Notes under the pieces: model-generated
Told to the model about the DNA's origin: nothing
Seen by the model: only the letters and a program-made list of their open reading frames with translations
Databases searched by the model: none
Program-made: the position numbers and the translations under genes
Source: Rhodospirillales bacterium
GTDB lineage: Bacteria > Pseudomonadota > Alphaproteobacteria > SP197
Direction: 5' to 3'
DNA: 64,000 bases
NCBI GenBank assembly: GCA_014323865.1
Contig: JACONG010000016.1
Span: 608,523 to 672,522, forward strand
In this document: piece by piece, positions 27,986 to 39,838 of the stretch
Numbering within the stretch: the stretch's first letter is position 1
Layout: each line of letters begins with the position of its first letter

Positions 27986-28384
27986 CTAGAGCAGGTCCCG
28001 CAACATGGCGACCAGGGGCTCGTCGGCCGGGGGCATGGGATAGGTACGCATGCGAACCGGACATACCCACTTCAGCTCCGTGTGTTCCAGGGCCTGCACC
28101 TGTCCGTCCCATTTCCGGCAGACGTAGAGCGGCATCAGCAGATGGAAGTCGTCGTAGGCGTGGCTCGCGAAGGTGAAGGGTGCGAGGCACGACTCGGTGA
28201 CGTCGATCGCGAGCTCTTCCCTGAGTTCGCGGATAAGGGCCGCTTCCGGCGTCTCGCCGTCACCGACCTTGCCGCCAGGGAACTCCCACAAACCCGCCAT
28301 GGCCTTGCCTTCGGGTCGCTTCGCGATCAGAACCCGGTCATCGGCGTCGACCAAGGCGCAGGCCACAACCAGAACGCTCTTCAT
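27986..28384 (-). CDS. mutT: Nudix hydrolase, MutT-like 8-oxo-dGTP diphosphatase
   Basis: This is a 132-residue pyrophosphohydrolase that would cleanse oxidised dGTP. The Nudix box spans 38-60, with GETPEAALIRELREEL as its core and all required Glu residues. The alphaproteobacterial order argJ-GNAT-mutT is kept except for a transporter scrap between argJ and the acetyltransferase. Its ATG overlaps the acetyltransferase stop (ATGA). Confidence 0.9.
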   Translation of the reverse strand: MKSVLVVACALVDADDRVLIAKRPEGKAMAGLWEFPGGKVGDGETPEAALIRELREELAIDVTESCLAPFTFASHAYDDFHLLMPLYVCRKWDGQVQALEHTELKWVCPVRMRTYPMPPADEPLVAMLRDLL

Positions 28385-28932
28385 TGCAGTTCCTCGGACC
28401 AGAACAACCGGTAGGCTTCGCACAGAATGCCGCGTCCGCGGGCCGGAGCAGGCAGGACGTGCTCGCCAAACCGCCGGAGGCCGGCCTTGGCCAAGACCCG
28501 GCACGAGGCGGTATTCTCGATCATGGCATAGGCTTCGATCAGATCGAGCCGGAGATAGCCGAAGCCAAAGCGGATCAGCGACCGTGCTGCTTCTGTCGCA
28601 TAGCCGTTGCCCCAGGCCCAGGGGGCGTAGGCATAACCGAGCTCGCCCGTCATGCGGTCGTCCGACAGCGTGATGTCGGCCACGCCGATCATATCCTCGC
28701 TTTCATGGGGGATCACGGCAAAGACCCAGCCGCCACCCTCGCGCCGTTGCGCGACAGCCTGCTTGGTAAAGGCCTCGGCACAGCCCGGCGGATAGGGATG
28801 CGGGATGTTCGCCGTGTAGCGCGCGACCTCCCAGAGCCGTGCAAAACGGTTGAGCGCAAGCGCATGCGCCGGAACCAGCGGCTCCAGCACTAGACGTTCT
28901 GTCGTGATGGTCTGCGGTGCGTTGACTGGCAC
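28381..28932 (-). CDS. GNAT family N-acetyltransferase, RimJ-like
   Basis: This 183-residue acetyltransferase belongs to the RimJ/RimL group: TERLVLEPL at the N-terminus, acetyl-CoA loop at WAWGNGYATEAARSL and NTASCRVLAKAGLRR near the C-terminus. Members acetylate protein N-termini or small molecules; the target here is not deducible. It is translationally coupled to mutT. Confidence 0.87.
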   Translation of the reverse strand: MPVNAPQTITTERLVLEPLVPAHALALNRFARLWEVARYTANIPHPYPPGCAEAFTKQAVAQRREGGGWVFAVIPHESEDMIGVADITLSDDRMTGELGYAYAPWAWGNGYATEAARSLIRFGFGYLRLDLIEAYAMIENTASCRVLAKAGLRRFGEHVLPAPARGRGILCEAYRLFWSEELQ

Positions 28933-29083
28933 GCGCGTCCCCTGAATCTGCAGATCGCCCCTACCCCATTCTTCCCGCGTGCGCCACGTCTGGCGGCCGT
29001 GTTAGGCGGCCCGGTCCACAACGGTTTTTGCACCCTATGCCCTCGTCCGAGCCGGCTATGCCGAGGCCTACCACTAGACCTAA

Positions 29084-29358
29084 ATGCTGTCGTGGATCAG
29101 GGCGGCCTATCTCTTCCTGTCGAGCCTGCAGGTTGTCGCCAAACACGCACTCCGCGGCCTGAAGGACTCGCTGGTGCCGATGTGGCTCATGGCCGCCAGC
29201 CTGTGGGGCGGCGGTCTCGCGGGCGGTCCACTGCTGGCTTGCAGCCTGGAACTTGGTGCAGCCGGTCTTTGGTATGCACTAGCCGGCGGAACCTTCTTGG
29301 CCAGCGTGCTGATGGCACTGCGCTTCGAACGTTTGACCCGCACTCAGGTGCGGTAGTC
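29084..29358 (+). pseudogene. C-terminal remnant of a MATE efflux transporter
   Basis: About 90 residues encode two or three membrane helices with the sequence HALRGLKDSLVPMWLMAAS, characteristic of the last helices of MATE (NorM/DinF) transporters. The start and at least three quarters of the gene are missing, and in-frame stops lie just upstream near 29080. It is wedged between argJ and the acetyltransferase and overlaps the argJ 3' end by 15 bp on the opposite strand. Confidence 0.6.
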
Positions 29359-30591
29359 GGCGTTGATCTCAATGTAGCCGTGGGTCAGATCGCAGGTCCA
29401 GACGGTGGCTTTGCCGCGCCCGACCCCGACGTCGATATGGATCACGATGTCCTGGCCGGCCATGTGCGCCGCGATCAGCGCCTCATCGTAGTCGAACGGC
29501 GGCGCGCCTTTGATCGCGACGGCATGGCCACCGACGTGAATATCCAGGCTGGTCTCGGCGATATCCTCGCCCGACTTGCCGACCGCCATCACGATGCGAC
29601 CCCAGTTCGCATCGCCGCCCGCGATCGCCGTCTTGACAAGCGGCGAGTTGGCGATGGCAAGCCCGATCCGGCGGGCCGCGCGGGCTGATTTCGCTCCGGA
29701 TACAGCGACTTCAATGAACTTCTGAGCGCCCTCGCCATCCCGAACGACCTGGTGTGCAAGATCAAGGCAGACCGCATCCATGGCCTTGCGGAAGGCGCGC
29801 AGGGCAGGATCGCAGACCTTGGTCACGGACGGATGTTTGGCGTGGCCGGTGGCAAAGAGCTGCAGCGTGTCGCTGGTTGAGGTATCGCTGTCGACGGTAA
29901 TGCTGTTGAAGGACTGGTCGGCCGCCGTCTGCAGCAGCGCCTGGAGCACAGCAGCGGGAAGCTTCGCATCGGTGAAGACATAGGCCAGCATGGTCGCCAT
30001 GTCGGGGGCGATCATACCCGAGCCTTTGGCGATGCCGGTGATCGTCACCGGCCTGCCACCGATCTCTGTCACAACCGACGCCCCCTTGGGGAAGGTGTCG
30101 GTGGTCATGATGGCCACGGCGGCATCGTGCCAGGCACCCGGCTTCAGACGTTTATGAAGCTCCGGCAGTTCCTTGACGATCTTGGCGATCGGCAGGGTTT
30201 CGCCGATCACGCCGGTCGAAGCGACATAAACATCACCGGCACGCGCACCGATGAGATCGGCAACCCCCTGGGCAGCAGCTTTGACCGCGTCATCGCCCGC
30301 CTTGCCCGTGTAGACGTTGGCGTTGCCCGAGTTGACCACCAGCCCCCTTGCACGGCCCTTCGGCAGGTTCTTACGGCACCAGCGTACCGGCGCACCGGCC
30401 GTCCTCGACTTGGTGAACACGCCCGCCACCGTCGCCGGCTTCTCGAACGTTGCCAACATCAGGTCGAGCTTGGTGCTTGATGCCTTGATACCGCAACGAC
30501 CGGTCCCCAAGCTGACGCCCGCGACCGGATGCATCACCGGGAAACGTTCCGGCGCCAGCGGCGAGACCGCGGTAGCGGGGGCCTTGGCCAT
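29344..30591 (-). CDS. argJ: Bifunctional ornithine acetyltransferase/N-acetylglutamate synthase
   Basis: ArgJ recycles the acetyl group from N-acetylornithine to glutamate in arginine synthesis. This 415-residue proenzyme cleaves itself at the ATML motif, present here with nucleophile Thr200 (MATMLAYVFTD). Residues Thr126-Gly127 (ASTGVIGE) form the oxyanion region. It has the usual length and lies 11 bp after the parvulin gene, so the two are probably co-transcribed. Confidence 0.95.
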   Translation of the reverse strand: MAKAPATAVSPLAPERFPVMHPVAGVSLGTGRCGIKASSTKLDLMLATFEKPATVAGVFTKSRTAGAPVRWCRKNLPKGRARGLVVNSGNANVYTGKAGDDAVKAAAQGVADLIGARAGDVYVASTGVIGETLPIAKIVKELPELHKRLKPGAWHDAAVAIMTTDTFPKGASVVTEIGGRPVTITGIAKGSGMIAPDMATMLAYVFTDAKLPAAVLQALLQTAADQSFNSITVDSDTSTSDTLQLFATGHAKHPSVTKVCDPALRAFRKAMDAVCLDLAHQVVRDGEGAQKFIEVAVSGAKSARAARRIGLAIANSPLVKTAIAGGDANWGRIVMAVGKSGEDIAETSLDIHVGGHAVAIKGAPPFDYDEALIAAHMAGQDIVIHIDVGVGRGKATVWTCDLTHGYIEINADYRT

Positions 30592-30602
30592 GGCGTTAGG
30601 CC

Positions 30603-31430
30603 CTATTCGGTCAAGAGGTCCGGGATCACAATCTCCACATCGGCGTCGGCATTCAAGCGCTCCAACTCGTCGATCACCGCATCGCGCGCCAGCATCTCAG
30701 TTATTTCCTCGCGGGTCGGCATCGGCAGAACGCGGCGCTCCTCCATCTTGATGACATGCCAGCCAAACGGCGACTGCACGGGCCCGGAAACCTCACCGGC
30801 CTGAAGAGCATACGCGGCGGCCTCGAACTCAGGCACCATGTCGCCCTGACGGAACCAACCAAGATCGCCGCCCTCGGCGCCCGACGGTCCGATCGAAAGC
30901 TCCTTGGCCAGCTCGGCGAATTCCTCGCCCGCCTTGGCGCGGTCGGAGATCTCCTGTGCTTCGGCTTCGGTACCAACGAGAATGTGACGGGCACGGACCT
31001 CATCGGACATGCCACTGGACCCCCACTCGGCGATCATCTGGTCGTAAGCCGCCTGAATGGCCTCATCTGTAAGCGCCGCCTCGACCTTCTGCTGCATGTA
31101 GTACTCGCTAAGCAGGTCACCCTCGAGCACCGCAAGCTCGGTCTGATAGAACTCGTCCCGGTCGACACCGTCGGCCCTGGCGGCCGACACGATCAGCTCC
31201 TGGTTGATCAGCCGCTCCAGCACGGGTCCGAAGAGCTCCTCGATCGGCCCCTGCTGGTACTCGGCGGGTAGCTGGATGATGTAGGCGGCAACATCGTCAC
31301 GCGTTATTTCGATGCCGTTGACGCGGGCGACCACATAGTTGTTGTCGAGGCTCTCGTCCTCCTGGGCATGAACGATCGGCGCACAGGCGATCGTTGCGGT
31401 CGCCAAAAGGGCGGTCATGGCTCGTTTCAT
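30603..31430 (-). CDS. Periplasmic parvulin-type peptidyl-prolyl isomerase
   Basis: This 275-residue protein starts at 31430 with a signal peptide ending near VHA-Q. A SurA_N-like helical region (about 30-130) precedes one rotamase domain (ARHILVGTEAEAQ to GWHVIKMEERR). Such proteins help fold exported proteins in the periplasm. It is divergent from secA across 173 bp, an arrangement common in alphaproteobacteria, and linked to argJ downstream. Confidence 0.9.
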   Translation of the reverse strand: MKRAMTALLATATIACAPIVHAQEDESLDNNYVVARVNGIEITRDDVAAYIIQLPAEYQQGPIEELFGPVLERLINQELIVSAARADGVDRDEFYQTELAVLEGDLLSEYYMQQKVEAALTDEAIQAAYDQMIAEWGSSGMSDEVRARHILVGTEAEAQEISDRAKAGEEFAELAKELSIGPSGAEGGDLGWFRQGDMVPEFEAAAYALQAGEVSGPVQSPFGWHVIKMEERRVLPMPTREEITEMLARDAVIDELERLNADADVEIVIPDLLTE

Positions 31431-31603
31431 CAAGGTTACTCCAGGGGCTTCAGCGGCGCTAGAGACCATATCGTGCGCTCGTGCACAAGCCGGTGACGAT
31501 CACGATCCGGCGATTGTCCAATCGTTGACAGTCAAACGGCTGGCCCCTATCTGTCCGGGGACAGCGGCGCCCGGAATCCGGGCGAAACACGGATGATCAT
31601 CTG

Positions 31604-34371
<2,768 letters not shown>

Positions 34372-34375
<4 letters not shown>

Positions 34376-35328
34376 CTGACGCCCTGGCGTCCCATGTCCA
34401 TGAACTTTTCGCGGCGAGCCTGGAGCAGCGTTCCGGGCTCGGCGTTTTCAAGCTCCGACAGAGCGCGCCCGATGGCGCGGCCGACGTCGGCCACGGTTGC
34501 CGCCGGATCCCGGTGGGCGCCGCCCAGCGGCTCCTTGATGACCTCGTCGATGACCTTGAGATGAATGAGATCGTTGGCGGTGAGTTTCATCGCCTCGGCG
34601 GCGGTTTCGGCCTGATCGCCGCTGCGCCACAGGATCGAGGCGCAGCCCTCCGGTGAGATCACCGAATAGACGGCGTGTTCCAGCATCAGAACGCGGTCTG
34701 CCACGGCAATCGCAATCGCGCCTCCAGACCCGCCCTCGCCGATCACGACCGAGACGAACGGGACCTTGATCTCGAGGCAGGTTTCGATCGAGCGCGCGAT
34801 CGCTTCAGCCTGGCCGCGCTCCTCGGCGCCGATTCCAGGGTAAGCGCCTGAGGTATCGACCAGTGAAATCACCGGCAGGCTGAAGCGGTTGGCCAGATTC
34901 ATCAGGCGTACCGCCTTGCGGTACCCTTCGGGCCGGGCCATGCCGAAGTTGTGCCTAACGCGGCTTTCGGTGTCGCTGCCCTTCTCGTGGCCCATCAGCA
35001 GCAACGAGCGACCGTGGAGCGTGCCCAGCCCTGCGACCAGCGCGTGGTCCTCGCCATAGAGACGATCGCCCGCGAGCGGGACAAAGTTCTCCAACAGCTG
35101 CTCGATGTAGTGGCTGGTATGCGGCCGCTCCGGATGGCGCGCCACCTGGGTCTTCTGCCACGGCGTCAGCTTGGTGTAGGTCTGAACGAGCAGCCGGTCG
35201 AGCTTGCTCTCAAGCCGTGACACCTCTTCAACGATGTTGACAGTATCGTTGTCGGACAGCCGGCGAAGCTCCTTGATCTTGCTCTCAAGCTCCGCAAGAG
35301 GCCGTTCGAAATCGAGGTAATGCTGCAT
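34372..35328 (-). CDS. accA: Acetyl-CoA carboxylase carboxyltransferase subunit alpha
   Basis: AccA pairs with AccD to move the carboxyl group from biotin to acetyl-CoA for fatty-acid synthesis. It has 318 residues, the normal size. Conserved segments are [10 protein letters not shown] at the N-terminus, [22 protein letters not shown], and the CoA pocket [13 protein letters not shown] with [10 protein letters not shown]. The gene ends tail-to-tail with secA and begins 32 bp after the malyl-CoA lyase gene, possibly in one transcript. Confidence 0.96.
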
Positions 35329-35359
35329 CGGCCTGCACTGCTGCCTTCGGAACTATACC

Positions 35360-36340
35360 TTATCCCGTCGCGGCGATCTGGTTGGCCTTGCGCACCATCA
35401 CCTCGGCCTGCTTGATTGAGGCGATATCGATCAGGCGGCCGTCGAGCGACACCGCACCCTGGCCGCTCTTCTGCGCCTCTTCCATGGCCTCGAGGATACG
35501 CTTGGCCTGTGTCACCTCCTTCTCCGACGGGCTGTTCAGCTCGTTGGCGAGTGTGATCTGGCTGGGGTGGATCGCCCACTTGCCCTCGCAGCCGAGCGCC
35601 GCCGCACGGTTGGCTTGGGCCTTGTAGCCGTCGCCATCCTTGAAGTCGCCGAACGGGCCGTCGATCGGGCGCAGGCCCGCTGCTCGGGCGGCCACCACCA
35701 TGCGCGAGATGGCGAAGTGCCACATGTCGCCCCAGTGGAAGTCGCGCGGGTTGTCGCCGTCGATGTCGGTCAGGACGCCATAGAGCGGGTTCGGACCGCC
35801 GATCGTGGTCATGCGCGCCTTGGTCGAGGCGGCATAGTCAGCGACGCCGAAGTGCAGGCTCTCATTGCGCTTGCTGGCGTTCGCGTTGGCCTCGACATTG
35901 GCCATGCCGAGCGCGGTCTCGATGATCAGCTCGAAGCCGATGCGCTTTTCGCGGCCCATGGCGTCCTCGACCTGGGTCACCAGCATATCGACCGCATAGA
36001 CATCCGACGGAGTACCGACTTTGGGGATCATGATGAGGTCGAGCCGGCCGTCGGTCTGCTCGATAATGTCGACGACATCGCGATACATGTAATGGGTGTC
36101 GAGACCGTTGATACGGACCGACAGGGTCTTCTCGCCCCAGTCGATGTCGTTGATCGCCTCGATCACGTTCTTGCGCGCCTGCGGCTTGTCGTCGGGCGCG
36201 ACCGCATCCTCGAGATCAAGAAAGATCACGTCGGCGCCGCCCGCAGCGGCCTTTTCGAAGAGTTCCGTGCGGCTGCCCGGAACAGCCAGTTCACTGCGAT
36301 TCAGGCGTGCGGGCGCGGGCTCGACAATGGTGAAGCTCAT
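35360..36340 (-). CDS. mcl1: L-malyl-CoA / beta-methylmalyl-CoA lyase (CitE family)
   Basis: This 326-residue CitE-like lyase has the family motifs VPGSRTELFEKA, FLDLEDAVAPDDK (Mg site), SVRINGLDT and WAIHPSQI. The length and the ADYAASTKARMTTIGG region match the Mcl1 group, which splits malyl-CoA and beta-methylmalyl-CoA to glyoxylate plus acetyl- or propionyl-CoA in the ethylmalonyl-CoA cycle. The methylmalonyl-CoA mutase and meaB at 55-58 kb fit the same pathway. A citrate or citramalyl lyase beta-chain is less likely. It is inserted between xerD and accA, which adjoin in many relatives. Confidence 0.82.
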   Translation of the reverse strand: MSFTIVEPAPARLNRSELAVPGSRTELFEKAAAGGADVIFLDLEDAVAPDDKPQARKNVIEAINDIDWGEKTLSVRINGLDTHYMYRDVVDIIEQTDGRLDLIMIPKVGTPSDVYAVDMLVTQVEDAMGREKRIGFELIIETALGMANVEANANASKRNESLHFGVADYAASTKARMTTIGGPNPLYGVLTDIDGDNPRDFHWGDMWHFAISRMVVAARAAGLRPIDGPFGDFKDGDGYKAQANRAAALGCEGKWAIHPSQITLANELNSPSEKEVTQAKRILEAMEEAQKSGQGAVSLDGRLIDIASIKQAEVMVRKANQIAATG

Positions 36341-36417
36341 GGGATGCGGTCCTTATGTCGGAATGGGTCCGGGCCGTCCTGCCGGCGGCGCGTCAATGCA
36401 CGGCGCGCGTTGCCGTG

Positions 36418-37296
36418 TCAAGCGAGCGGATGATACCCGAACACCGTGGATTTCAACCGCTCTTCCAGAACATGGGTGTAGATCTGGGTTGTTGAGATAT
36501 CGGCATGGCCCAGCATGGTCTGAACCGAACGCAGATCGGCACCATGAGCGAGCAGATGGCTGGCAAAGGCATGGCGCAGGATGTGCGGCGAAACCCGTTC
36601 CGGCGCGATCCCCGAAGCTATGGCGAGTTGCTTCAGCATCTTGCCGACGACCTGACGGGTCAGGTGCCCGGAGGCTCCATGGGACGGAAACAGCCAGGGC
36701 GATGGGCAATTCTGCGCGGCGAGCCATGCCCGGACAGCTTGAGCCGCCTCCTCACCTACTGGAACCAGCCGTTCGCGTCCACCCTTGCCGGTCACGATGA
36801 TGAACGGCGCATCGGCCCGCAACGCACGGCTGGGAAGGCTTACGAGCTCGCTGACACGCAAACCCGTAGCATAGAGCAGTTCGATCAATGCGGCCCGCCG
36901 CAGCCCTGCGACAGAGGAATCGGCGCGCGCCGCCCGGAGCAGAGTATCGGTCTCGTCCTCGCTTAGGACTTTCGGCAGCGGGCGGTCGGCCCGTGGCGCT
37001 TCAAGCGTCGTGGTCGGATCGTCGTCGCGTTCGCCCTCGGCGTAGAGAAAACGGTAGAACTGGCGCAGGGCCGACAGCCGGCGGGCCGCCGTGCGTTTGC
37101 TCGCACCCCGTCTCTGCAGCGCAGTGAGATAGGCACGGAGATCGTCACTCCCAGCGTTGCTCGCGCTGACGCGGCGCTTCTCGAGAAAACCCTCCATGTC
37201 TTTGAGATCGCGTCTGTAGGCCGCCACTGTATTGGCGGCGGCACCACGCTCGGCGACCATCATCTCCAGGAAGGTTTCGACGAGCCATGCGTCCAC
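36418..37296 (-). CDS. xerD: Tyrosine recombinase XerD
   Basis: XerD with XerC resolves chromosome dimers at dif. From a GTG at 37296, 7 bp after the preceding stop, it has 292 residues. All catalytic residues are present: Arg147, Lys171, His238, Arg241, His264 and Tyr273. The N-terminal SAM-like core-binding domain spans about 5-90. Its chromosomal place, divergent from aroK with a secreted protein gene between, is the usual alphaproteobacterial xerD locus, so it is a housekeeping recombinase rather than a phage integrase. Confidence 0.92.
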   Translation of the reverse strand: MDAWLVETFLEMMVAERGAAANTVAAYRRDLKDMEGFLEKRRVSASNAGSDDLRAYLTALQRRGASKRTAARRLSALRQFYRFLYAEGERDDDPTTTLEAPRADRPLPKVLSEDETDTLLRAARADSSVAGLRRAALIELLYATGLRVSELVSLPSRALRADAPFIIVTGKGGRERLVPVGEEAAQAVRAWLAAQNCPSPWLFPSHGASGHLTRQVVGKMLKQLAIASGIAPERVSPHILRHAFASHLLAHGADLRSVQTMLGHADISTTQIYTHVLEERLKSTVFGYHPLA

Positions 37297-37303
37297 GATG
37301 GGC

Positions 37304-39067
37304 TCAGATCGCGTTGGCGAAGGCCGCTTCCATGGCAAGAAGCCGGGCTTCTCGCCCCAGATCGATCGCGCGCAGCACTTCGATGACCTCGCCCAAGACA
37401 ATCGGGTCGGCACCGGCCGGCCCGTCCGAGCCCAGAAGTACGAGCGACAGCAGAACGGCATCGCCAACGCGGCCGTCGCGGGCGGCAGCGGCCAGCGCCA
37501 CACGCTCTCCGGCGTTGCTTGTCTGTTGTGCCGTCGCTTGCGTTGTCGCGGGCGCCGCCAGGGCATCGACAGTCAACGATTCGGCGGCCCTGTCGTCGAG
37601 CGCGGCCATGAGGGCCAGGAAAAGCTCAGTCTGCTCGGGAAGCCGTTCTGGTGCGATCCGTGCCCTGGCATCGCGCCACGTCGCCATTCTGGAGCCGTCG
37701 TCGGCCAGCTGTTCGCCGAAGGCCAGGCGGAAGATCGGCCAGAGGGCAGCCGCCTGCGCGGCGGCAACCTGATCGTTGCGCGCGCGATCTTCCAGCAGCG
37801 GCCACCAGCGGGCCGCAGCCTCAGGCTCGCCAGCCGCGAGCAGCGCCATGCTTGCATCGCCAGAGAACCAGGCGACCTCCGATCCCGCCACGATTCCGAT
37901 CACGTCCGGCGCGATGCCGCGCGATGCCGCGAGGAAGCCCAGTTGCCCATCGTCTCGTGCGGCATGGCGAAGAAGGCTGGAGAGCGCCTCGGCCTTGGCT
38001 GCGGGCAGCGTCTGGCGCTGCGCGGCCTGGAACAGCAGAGCCCGCCCCAGCGGTCCCGTCGTCTGGTCCGCGCGGCTCAGGGCATTGACGATCTGCTCCT
38101 CGTTGAACGAGGCGGCACTGTAGAGCCGGCCCAGCGTGGCACCGTCCATGGTGCCCGCCGCGACGGCGCGTTCGGCGGCGACCAGACGGGTTTCAAACGG
38201 GAGCGCGTCGAGCATTGCCGCCGCGCGCATGATTGGCGCCGGCGCGTCATCAAGCAGCGCGGGGTCGAGCGTGGTACCAGTCGCAAGCGTCATGGCAAAC
38301 AGCAGGGGGTCGGCGCCCGCGAGCGAATCGAGGGAGACGGCCTGGCCGCTTGCGAGGCCGTGGTCGAGCGCCATAAAGCGGTCGTCGAGCTGAGCCCCCG
38401 TGTCCTCAAGCACCGCCAGACCGAGGTCGGCGGCGGCATTCTGACCGGCCAGGCGCTGGCAGAAGACAAGGGTCATGGCAGTGCCGTCGTCAGTGCCGGT
38501 CGCAAGCGCGTTCTGCGCGACCTGGCATGCGGCATCGTTGTCCCCGCGCAGCAGGAGCAGCTCTACCTCGCTCTGATAGGCGGCCGGTGTCATGGCCCGC
38601 TGGCCCGCGCTGTCGACCAGACCGGCGACATCGTCCTGGCGGCCGATCGCGATCAGCCGATCGGTTCTGGCGCCGAGAAAGTCGCCGATGTCGCCCAGAG
38701 GCAAGGCCCCCGACGTCAGCAACAGGCGACGGGCCAGATCGGTCATGACCTGGGAGCCCGTGCCGCTCTCGATCCGAGGCACCAGCAGGGCGACGGCCCG
38801 GGCATTGCTGCCGCGCCAAAGATCGGCACCCAGGCCATCGTCAGCATTGAGCGTACCGGCCGCGCCAGCGTTGACCGATTCAAGAACCTCGACCTCAAGC
38901 TCCGAACCCGACTCGGCCGTCACGGATCCGGATCTGGCATTGTCGGGTTCGCCGAGCGGAATGATGACAAGCGGCTCGTTGTCTTCCTGCGCGCCGGCCG
39001 GTCCCGCGGCAACACCGAGAGACAGGACAAACGCCGTAGCGACAACGCTACGGATCGAAACGGTCAT
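37304..39067 (-). CDS. Large secreted repeat protein, alphaproteobacterial conserved
   Basis: This 587-residue protein starts at the ATG at 39067 with a signal peptide ending PAGA-Q. The rest is Ala/Leu-rich and helical with repeat-like blocks (for example DAACQVAQNALATG, LLFQAAQRQTLPAAKAEAL), suggesting a TPR or similar solenoid in the periplasm. Comparable long secreted proteins, sometimes labelled antifreeze-glycopeptide-like, sit at this xerD-aroK locus in relatives, but function is unknown. It follows a 46-residue membrane protein gene that overlaps its 5' end. Confidence 0.78.
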   Translation of the reverse strand: MTVSIRSVVATAFVLSLGVAAGPAGAQEDNEPLVIIPLGEPDNARSGSVTAESGSELEVEVLESVNAGAAGTLNADDGLGADLWRGSNARAVALLVPRIESGTGSQVMTDLARRLLLTSGALPLGDIGDFLGARTDRLIAIGRQDDVAGLVDSAGQRAMTPAAYQSEVELLLLRGDNDAACQVAQNALATGTDDGTAMTLVFCQRLAGQNAAADLGLAVLEDTGAQLDDRFMALDHGLASGQAVSLDSLAGADPLLFAMTLATGTTLDPALLDDAPAPIMRAAAMLDALPFETRLVAAERAVAAGTMDGATLGRLYSAASFNEEQIVNALSRADQTTGPLGRALLFQAAQRQTLPAAKAEALSSLLRHAARDDGQLGFLAASRGIAPDVIGIVAGSEVAWFSGDASMALLAAGEPEAAARWWPLLEDRARNDQVAAAQAAALWPIFRLAFGEQLADDGSRMATWRDARARIAPERLPEQTELFLALMAALDDRAAESLTVDALAAPATTQATAQQTSNAGERVALAAAARDGRVGDAVLLSLVLLGSDGPAGADPIVLGEVIEVLRAIDLGREARLLAMEAAFANAI

Positions 39068-39188
39068 TCGGGATCGTCTCTTCAACACGGTGGGTCGGCG
39101 GCGGAATGTCCCATGTCGCGAGGAAGGCGACTCCTCCGACAACGACGGCAATCAGCAAGAGCACGACCAATCGAACGAGAAAGCGCAT
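39048..39188 (-). CDS. Conserved 46-residue membrane peptide
   Basis: The ORF encodes MRFLVRLVVLLLIAVVVGGV as a single transmembrane segment, followed by a short periplasmic or cytoplasmic tail with WDIPPPTHRVEETIPNDRF. The WDIPxPT...IPxDRF pattern is one I associate with small alphaproteobacterial proteins at this locus. It overlaps the start of the next gene by 20 bp in another frame. It is easily missed by gene finders. Function unknown. Confidence 0.6.
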   Translation of the reverse strand: MRFLVRLVVLLLIAVVVGGVAFLATWDIPPPTHRVEETIPNDRFDP

Positions 39189-39295
39189 GACCCCGCCTGT
39201 ACGTCCATGGGAAGTTCGGAAGAATCTATGTTATGTCGCATTATGGCGCGGATGTGGCAATCGCTGCGGTTCAACCTATCAACACAAGAACACAC

Positions 39296-39838
39296 GTGAG
39301 CGACAACGACCTCCCCAGACCGGATCGGACGATCGCCCTGGTCGGGCTGATGGGCGCCGGCAAGTCGACCATCGGTCGTCGGCTGGCGGCGCGCCTCGAG
39401 ATTCCCTTCGTGGACGCCGACAACGAGATCGAGACCGCGGCCGATTGCACGATTCCGGAGATCTTCGAACGTCACGGGGAGCAGGAGTTCCGCGACGGCG
39501 AGCGGCGCGTCATCGCGCGGCTGCTGGGCGGCTGGCCCAAGGTGCTCGCCACCGGCGGCGGTGCCTTCATGAACGACGAGACGCGCAAGCGGATCAAGGC
39601 ACGGGCGATTTCGATCTGGCTGCGCGCAGATCTGAACCTGCTGATGTCGCGGGTAAGTCGCAGGGACAACCGCCCTCTGCTCAAAAAGGGCGATCCGCGC
39701 AAGACCATGGAACGGCTGATCGCCGAGCGTTACCCCGTCTATGCCGAGGCCGACATCGTGATCGACAGCAACGAGGACCCGCACGATGCCATCGTCAAAC
39801 GCATCGTCGAGGCCTTGCAGCAGCACGAGGCGGCATGA
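39296..39838 (+). CDS. aroK: Shikimate kinase
   Basis: AroK phosphorylates shikimate in aromatic amino acid synthesis. The GTG at 39296 gives 180 residues; an ATG at 39233 would add 21 less typical residues, and neither has a strong ribosome site. Walker A LMGAGKST lies near residue 20, the shikimate-binding FVDADNEIE and GGGAFM segments follow, and the lid is RRDNRPLL. Its stop overlaps the aroB ATG (ATGA). Confidence 0.93.
   Translation: MSDNDLPRPDRTIALVGLMGAGKSTIGRRLAARLEIPFVDADNEIETAADCTIPEIFERHGEQEFRDGERRVIARLLGGWPKVLATGGGAFMNDETRKRIKARAISIWLRADLNLLMSRVSRRDNRPLLKKGDPRKTMERLIAERYPVYAEADIVIDSNEDPHDAIVKRIVEALQQHEAA

Noticed and set aside
36418-37296. The tyrosine recombinase as an integrase marking a mobile island.
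   Set aside because: It has XerD length, all XerD residues and the standard xerD chromosomal locus; no att-like repeats or phage genes adjoin.
37232-39190. A 652-codon open frame on the plus strand.
   Set aside because: It is antisense to xerD and the secreted protein gene; high GC leaves long shadow frames, and the translation is Arg/Gly-rich with no domain.
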